DNA from: Lachnospiraceae bacterium UBA3863
GTDB taxonomy: Bacteria > Bacillota > Clostridia > Lachnospirales > Lachnospiraceae
Assembly (NCBI GenBank): GCA_002392385.1
Contig: DGGX01000023.1
Span: forward strand, 11,677 to 21,947
DNA: 10,271 bases
Direction of reading: 5' to 3'
This document shows, in pieces, positions 7,415 to 10,271 of this stretch. Below the pieces are notes generated by a model. The model ran no database searches and was not told where the DNA came from. It saw only the letters and a program-made list of their open reading frames with translations. How positions within the stretch are numbered: position 1 is the first letter of the stretch; each line of letters starts with the position of its first letter. Made by a program: the position numbers and the translations under genes.

Positions 7415-7687
7415 ATGCAGGTAACGGACGTAAGAGTAAGGAGAGTTGCCAGAGACGGCAAGATGAAGGCCGTCGTTTCCATCACGATCGATAATGTTTT
7501 TGTTATCCACGACATTAAGGTTATAGAGGGGGAAAAGGGGCTGTTTATCGCAATGCCGAGCAAGAAATCGGCAGATGGAGAGTACAGAGACATCGCGCAT
7601 CCCATCAATGCGCAGACACGCGGGATGCTCGAACAGATCATCTTGGAAAAATATGAAGATACTGCACTGATGGATGATCCTGTATAA
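7415..7687 (+). CDS. spoVG: SpoVG, RNA/DNA-binding regulator
   Basis: 90-residue SpoVG family protein, first known as a sporulation stage V protein and now regarded as a small nucleic-acid-binding regulator of gene expression and cell-envelope processes. It is full length and strongly conserved. TDVRVRRV (3-10), [13 protein letters not shown] (15-27), [23 protein letters not shown] (29-51), [12 protein letters not shown] (54-65) and a C-terminal LEKYED tail are all in place. It begins 14 nt after the glgD stop and so belongs to the glgCD operon. In Bacillus spoVG lies beside glmU (gcaD) and prs; here the neighbouring nucleotidyltransferases are glgC and glgD. Confidence 0.96.
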   Translation: MQVTDVRVRRVARDGKMKAVVSITIDNVFVIHDIKVIEGEKGLFIAMPSKKSADGEYRDIAHPINAQTRGMLEQIILEKYEDTALMDDPV

Positions 7688-7723
7688 GCAGGAGGGGAGT
7701 TCTTTCGGGGTGTATAAGAAAGT

Positions 7724-7754
7724 AAAGGCACGGTCCGGGAGCCGTGCCTTTTAT
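7724..7754 (+). terminator. Strong intrinsic terminator of the glgCD-spoVG operon
   Basis: A 10-bp perfect stem, AAAGGCACGG (7724-7733) with CCGTGCCTTT (7742-7751), and an 8-nt loop are followed by TTTTAT. It lies 36 nt after the spoVG stop. Its right arm begins the short tandem repeat described next. Confidence 0.9.
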
Positions 7755-7868
7755 CGTGGCCTGAAACGGGTCCGGCGGGGCGGTCCGTGAGCCGGCCTGA
7801 AACGGGTCCGGCGGGGCGGTCCGTGAACCGGGCCTTTTATTGTGCCCGAAAAAGGGTCCGGCAGGCGG
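7731..7868. repeat. Three-copy intergenic tandem repeat derived from the terminator
   Basis: Copies start with CGGTCCG at 7731, 7781 and 7817. Copy 1 (50 bp) contains the terminator's right half. Copy 2 (36 bp) lacks the internal GTGCCTTTTATCGT segment. Copy 3 (about 50 bp) keeps a diverged version (GGGCCTTTTATTGTGCCC). Copies 1-2 and 2-3 share near-identical 36-bp stretches (7758-7793 and 7794-7829 differ at one base). It is non-coding: an open frame on the minus strand across it is low-complexity Pro/Ala/Thr repeat and runs through the terminator. Confidence 0.75.
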
Positions 7869-7874
7869 CGCGGT

Positions 7875-7903
7875 TTGCACGCGGGGGCGTCCGCGGCTAT
7901 ACT
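7875..7903 (+). promoter_or_regulatory. Possible sigma-A promoter upstream of the sigma-factor operon
   Basis: TTGCAC (7875-7880), a 17-nt spacer, and TATACT (7898-7903, 5/6). The -35 is a weak match. It would give a leader of about 165 nt before the sigma-factor ATG. Confidence 0.35.
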
Positions 7904-7933
7904 GAAAGAGGAGATAATACCCGGTCACACGGG

Positions 7934-7986
7934 GGTGAAAATTTTTTTTGAGAAAAGTGTAAGGACGGCACAGGAACCTGCGTCAT
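7934..7986 (+). promoter_or_regulatory. Candidate ECF-type autoregulated promoter
   Basis: An A/T-rich tract with eight T residues (7942-7949) precedes AAAAG-TGTAAGGA (-35-like, 7958-7965). About 16 nt further on comes CGTCAT (7981-7986), which resembles the CGTC-type -10 used by many ECF sigma factors. This layout upstream of an ECF sigma gene suggests that the sigma factor transcribes its own operon. A GGAACC at 7973-7978 also resembles an ECF -35 but is too close to CGTC to pair with it. The rest of the gap to the sigma ATG (7987-8075) shows only the ribosome binding site. Confidence 0.45.
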
Positions 7987-8075
7987 ATAGGACAGAAGGG
8001 CACGGACAGCAGAAGCAGGGCGGCTTAAGCGTACGGGAAGCAGCCTCCTGTCCGGAGCCTTTCGGGAGATAACTC

Positions 8076-8636
8076 ATGGAAGATGCGCGGATCATAGATC
8101 TGTACTGGCAGAGGTCGGAGCGGGCCATCGCGGAGACGGACAGAAAATACGGAAGGTACTGCATGACCGTGGCGGAGAATATCCTGCGCGACAGGGAGGA
8201 TTCCGAGGAATGCGTCTCGGACACCTGGCTCCGCGCCTGGAACAGCATGCCCCCCGAGAGACCCTCCATCCTGCGGGCCTTCCTGGCCCGGATCACACGC
8301 AACCTGTCCCTGGACCGCTACAGACGCAGACACGCACAGCGCCGGGGCGGCGGGGAGACAGACATCCTGCTGGACGAACTGCGGGAATGCCTGGAGGGCG
8401 GACACCGGGTCGAGGAATCCCTGGAGGCCGCCGAGCTGGCAGCCTGCATAGGCCGCTGGATCAAGGGCCTGCCCCAGCGGGACGGCGACATCTTCACAAG
8501 ACGCTATTTCTTCGCCGAGACCATCCCGACGATCGCCGGACGTTACGGCCTGACGGAGAACAATGTGACAGTCATCCTGAGCAGATGCCGCGGCAGACTG
8601 AAACAGCACCTGAGAGAGGAGGGATACCTGCAGTGA
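8076..8636 (+). CDS. ECF-family RNA polymerase sigma factor
   Basis: 186-residue sigma-70 family protein with only regions 2 and 4, as in extracytoplasmic-function sigma factors. Region 2 covers about residues 20-90: core-binding segment YGRYCMTVAENILRDREDSEECVSDTWLRAW, then -10 recognition helices with ARITRNLSLDRYRRR. A linker (about 90-128) leads to region 4 (about 130-183) with the helix-turn-helix IPTIAGRYGLTENNVTVILSRCRGRLK. The ATG at 8076 has GGGAG 8 nt upstream. Its stop overlaps the GTG of the next gene (GTGA), a coupling typical of sigma/anti-sigma pairs. The candidate promoter at 7958-7986 suggests autoregulation. The target regulon cannot be read from the window. Confidence 0.93.
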   Translation: MEDARIIDLYWQRSERAIAETDRKYGRYCMTVAENILRDREDSEECVSDTWLRAWNSMPPERPSILRAFLARITRNLSLDRYRRRHAQRRGGGETDILLDELRECLEGGHRVEESLEAAELAACIGRWIKGLPQRDGDIFTRRYFFAETIPTIAGRYGLTENNVTVILSRCRGRLKQHLREEGYLQ

Positions 8637-9163
8637 ACAGTACAAAACTGACAGAAGAAGCCCTCCTGCAGGCCATGGAAGGCATCCCGGACGAGATCCT
8701 CGAACGCAGCGAGAGAAGGAGAGGACGCCTGCAGAGCTTCCGCCCTGCCGCCGTCCGCCTGGCCGTCCTGGCCGCGGCCCTGATGCTGGTCATCGCGGCC
8801 CGCAGGACCATCTTCGCCCCCCGCGGCAGCGCGGGCACGCCCCAGGAGTCCGCGTCCTCAGTTGAAGACACAGTGGCCTACAGCAACAAGGCGGCGGAAG
8901 AAGCCGACGAAGCCGCCCCGGAAGAGGCGGAAACAGAGGCAGCCGGGCCGGATATGGCAGCGGAGGACACAGGAACAGCGGCGGAAGAGACAGAAATGGC
9001 CGCAGAGACGGCAGGTGAGACCGCGGTGACCTACAGCGCGGCTGACCAGACAGACAGAGCCGCCTCCAGAGCCGCGGACAGAAGCGCCGCCTCCAGAGCG
9101 GCAGAAGAGATCCTGCGGACTGCCGACAGGATCAGGGACAGTATCGCCGGGCATACAGAGTGA
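8633..9163 (+). CDS. Single-pass membrane protein, candidate anti-sigma factor
   Basis: 176 residues from the GTG at 8633-8635, with an ideal AGGAGGG 9 nt upstream and a 4-bp overlap with the sigma gene. A short cytoplasmic N-terminus (1-37, with LTEEALLQAMEGIPDEILERSERRRGR split by charge) is followed by one membrane helix (about 39-56, ending in RR). Then comes a long Ala/Glu/Thr-rich, acidic, probably disordered outer part (about 57-176) with small repeats (AASRAADRSAASRAAEE, 143-159). It has no cysteine, so it is not a zinc-binding anti-sigma factor. The anti-sigma role rests on position, coupling and topology, not on a recognised domain. The frame is open further upstream, but that part lies inside the sigma gene and is not family-like. 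Confidence 0.75.
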   Translation: MNSTKLTEEALLQAMEGIPDEILERSERRRGRLQSFRPAAVRLAVLAAALMLVIAARRTIFAPRGSAGTPQESASSVEDTVAYSNKAAEEADEAAPEEAETEAAGPDMAAEDTGTAAEETEMAAETAGETAVTYSAADQTDRAASRAADRSAASRAAEEILRTADRIRDSIAGHTE

Positions 9164-9183
9164 GCCCGGAGAAGGGAGCAGAT

Positions 9184-10271
9184 ATGAAAAAGTGCAGGAA
9201 AGGAAACATCGGGAGAAGCAGCCGCAGGTGGCTGACTATCCTCCTGAGTCTGACGCTGGCGGCTACACTTACGGCCTGCGGCAGCGCGGCCAAATCCGGA
9301 CAGGCCGCATACGAAACTGTAGAGACCGCTGATTATGATTATGCCGCCGGCTCCTCGTCCGGCTACAGTAATACCGCAGCGGAAGAGGCAGCAGCGGACG
9401 CCGGAAACTGGGAGTATGAAGAGGCCAAAACCTCCGAGAACGGCGTGGAGCTTACGGTGGGCACCGATGCCCGGGAGGGCCAGAAGATCGTCTACTCCGC
9501 CAGCGTGGACATGCAGACCCTGGAGTACGAGAAGACCCTGGCTTCCATCCGCAGCCGGATCGCCGCCGCAGGCGGTTTTATCGAAGCGGAAAATGAAAGC
9601 AACAACGACTACAACTGGTATTACAACTATGAAGAAGGCAGCCGGGAGAAGGGCATTTATTCCATGTATATGACGGTCAGGATCCCCTCCGGAGCCTTCG
9701 CCGGCTTCCTGGATGCTCTGGAGGAGGACGGCAAGGTCATCAGCCGTTCCGTGAACGCCCAGAACATCAGCCAGACCTACGCCGACACCGAGACCACCAA
9801 GAAGGCCCTCGAAACAGAGCTGGAGCGCCTCCTGGAGATGATGGACAAGGCGGAGACCATCGAGGACATGATCGCGGTCGAATCCAGACTCACCGAGGTG
9901 GAGAGATCCCTCAACGCCGCCAAGACCTCCCTGGCCTCCATGGACAAGGACGTGGACTACTCCACCGTCTACCTCAGCATACAGGAAGTGCGACGCTACT
10001 CGGTCAATAACGTACAGACCCCCTTCATCGAGCGCCTCAAGAGAGCAGCCCAGAACTCCGTGGACAACCTCGTGGAATTCGTGCAGGACATCATCCTCTA
10101 CCTGGTTGAGAACTGGCCTTACATCCTGTTCTGGATCGCCATCCTGGTCCTGGCCTTCCGCCTGATCCGCAGACTCATCCGCGGAGGCGGAGACAGACGC
10201 AAAGCCCGCAAGGCCAAAAACACCGACAAGCATGAACCTGCCGCAGAAGCCAAACCCGTGCCGGTAGAAAA
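9184..10271 (+). CDS. DUF4349-type lipoprotein with C-terminal membrane helix, 3' end missing
   Basis: 362 residues are visible before the right edge; no stop is reached. A basic N-terminus and hydrophobic signal end in lipobox LTAC (29-32), so Cys32 is the likely lipidation site on the outer face of the membrane. A short Ser/Ala/Tyr-rich stretch leads to the DUF4349-like domain: EGQKIVYSASVDMQTLEYEK, IRSRIAAAGGFIEAE, a YMTVRIPSGAFAGFLDAL block, the characteristic SQTYADTETTKKALETELERLLEMMDKAETIEDMIAVESRLTEVE coiled-coil region, and DVDYSTVYLSIQEV. A membrane helix (PYILFWIAILVLAFRLI) and a basic cytoplasmic tail follow. The start ATG has AAGGGAG 5 nt upstream, 20 nt after the preceding stop. 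The molecular function of DUF4349 is unknown; co-occurrence with sigma genes suggests envelope sensing or response. Confidence 0.85.
   Translation, partial: MKKCRKGNIGRSSRRWLTILLSLTLAATLTACGSAAKSGQAAYETVETADYDYAAGSSSGYSNTAAEEAAADAGNWEYEEAKTSENGVELTVGTDAREGQKIVYSASVDMQTLEYEKTLASIRSRIAAAGGFIEAENESNNDYNWYYNYEEGSREKGIYSMYMTVRIPSGAFAGFLDALEEDGKVISRSVNAQNISQTYADTETTKKALETELERLLEMMDKAETIEDMIAVESRLTEVERSLNAAKTSLASMDKDVDYSTVYLSIQEVRRYSVNNVQTPFIERLKRAAQNSVDNLVEFVQDIILYLVENWPYILFWIAILVLAFRLIRRLIRGGGDRRKARKAKNTDKHEPAAEAKPVPVE

Noticed and set aside
7503..7511. DnaA-box-like TTATCCACG
   Set aside because: It is an isolated single-mismatch match that encodes the conserved Ile-His-Asp segment of SpoVG, so coding constraint explains it.
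7710..7790. Small basic peptide from GTG 7710 after AGGAGGGG at 7690-7697
   Set aside because: The Shine-Dalgarno is 12 nt from the GTG and the frame reads through the strong terminator.
7638..7928. 96-residue minus-strand open frame with repeated GSRTAPPDPFQA
   Set aside because: The peptide repeat only reflects the 36-bp DNA tandem repeat being a multiple of three. The frame also runs through the spoVG terminator and the end of spoVG.
7842..8072. 76-residue plus-strand open frame before the sigma gene
   Set aside because: It has no ribosome binding site, no conserved features, and overlaps the candidate ECF promoter.
9031..10233. 400-residue minus-strand open frame opposite the DUF4349 gene
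   Set aside because: The plus-strand product has a signal peptide, lipobox, coiled coil and membrane helix in order. The opposite frame is Val/Gly/His-rich shadow.

Overview
This window looks like chromosome from a moderately GC-rich Firmicute of the class Clostridia, most likely Lachnospiraceae-like. The grounds are a DnaD-type and a DnaI-type primosomal protein side by side, the paired GlgC/GlgD glycogen enzymes that are typical of Firmicutes, SpoVG, an unusually long and divergent PRPP synthetase, and a small ECF sigma factor followed by a DUF4349 lipoprotein. Strong AGGAGG-type ribosome binding sites and frequent GTG starts also fit. The genus cannot be fixed from this sequence.

Left half, minus strand (1-4800). 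Reading in the direction of transcription, the order is murC (peptidoglycan precursor ligase), a 281-bp gap, dnaD (primosome/helicase-loading protein), dnaI/dnaC-like helicase loader, and prs (PRPP synthetase, cut by the left edge of the window). murC has a good sigma-A promoter with a perfect -10 and a GC-rich leader. The murC-dnaD gap holds a strong hairpin terminator, an extended -10 promoter for dnaD, and a tight cluster of five DnaA-box-like 9-mers, three of them packed end to end. This cluster next to replication-initiation genes is the most notable regulatory signal in the window.

Middle, plus strand (4800-7760). glgC, glgD and spoVG form one tightly packed operon. glgC and glgD overlap by 4 bp, and 14 nt separate glgD from the chosen spoVG start. 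The operon is divergent from murC across an AT-rich 326-bp region. A 10-bp perfect inverted repeat is centred on the predicted glgC transcription start and looks like an operator. GlgD has lost several residues conserved in catalytic ADP-glucose pyrophosphorylases, as expected for a regulatory partner. The operon ends in a strong terminator, whose sequence has partly been copied downstream as a short tandem repeat.

Right part, plus strand (7760-10271). After the repeat and two candidate promoters comes a three-gene module: an ECF-family sigma factor, a single-pass membrane protein that is a candidate anti-sigma factor (4-bp overlap, no zinc-finger cysteines), and a DUF4349 lipoprotein with a C-terminal membrane segment, cut by the right edge. 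This looks like an autoregulated envelope-sensing unit.

Most of the window is ordinary housekeeping sequence. The items most worth following up are the DnaA-box cluster, the glgC operator-like palindrome, the sigma/membrane-protein pair and the divergent PRPP synthetase.
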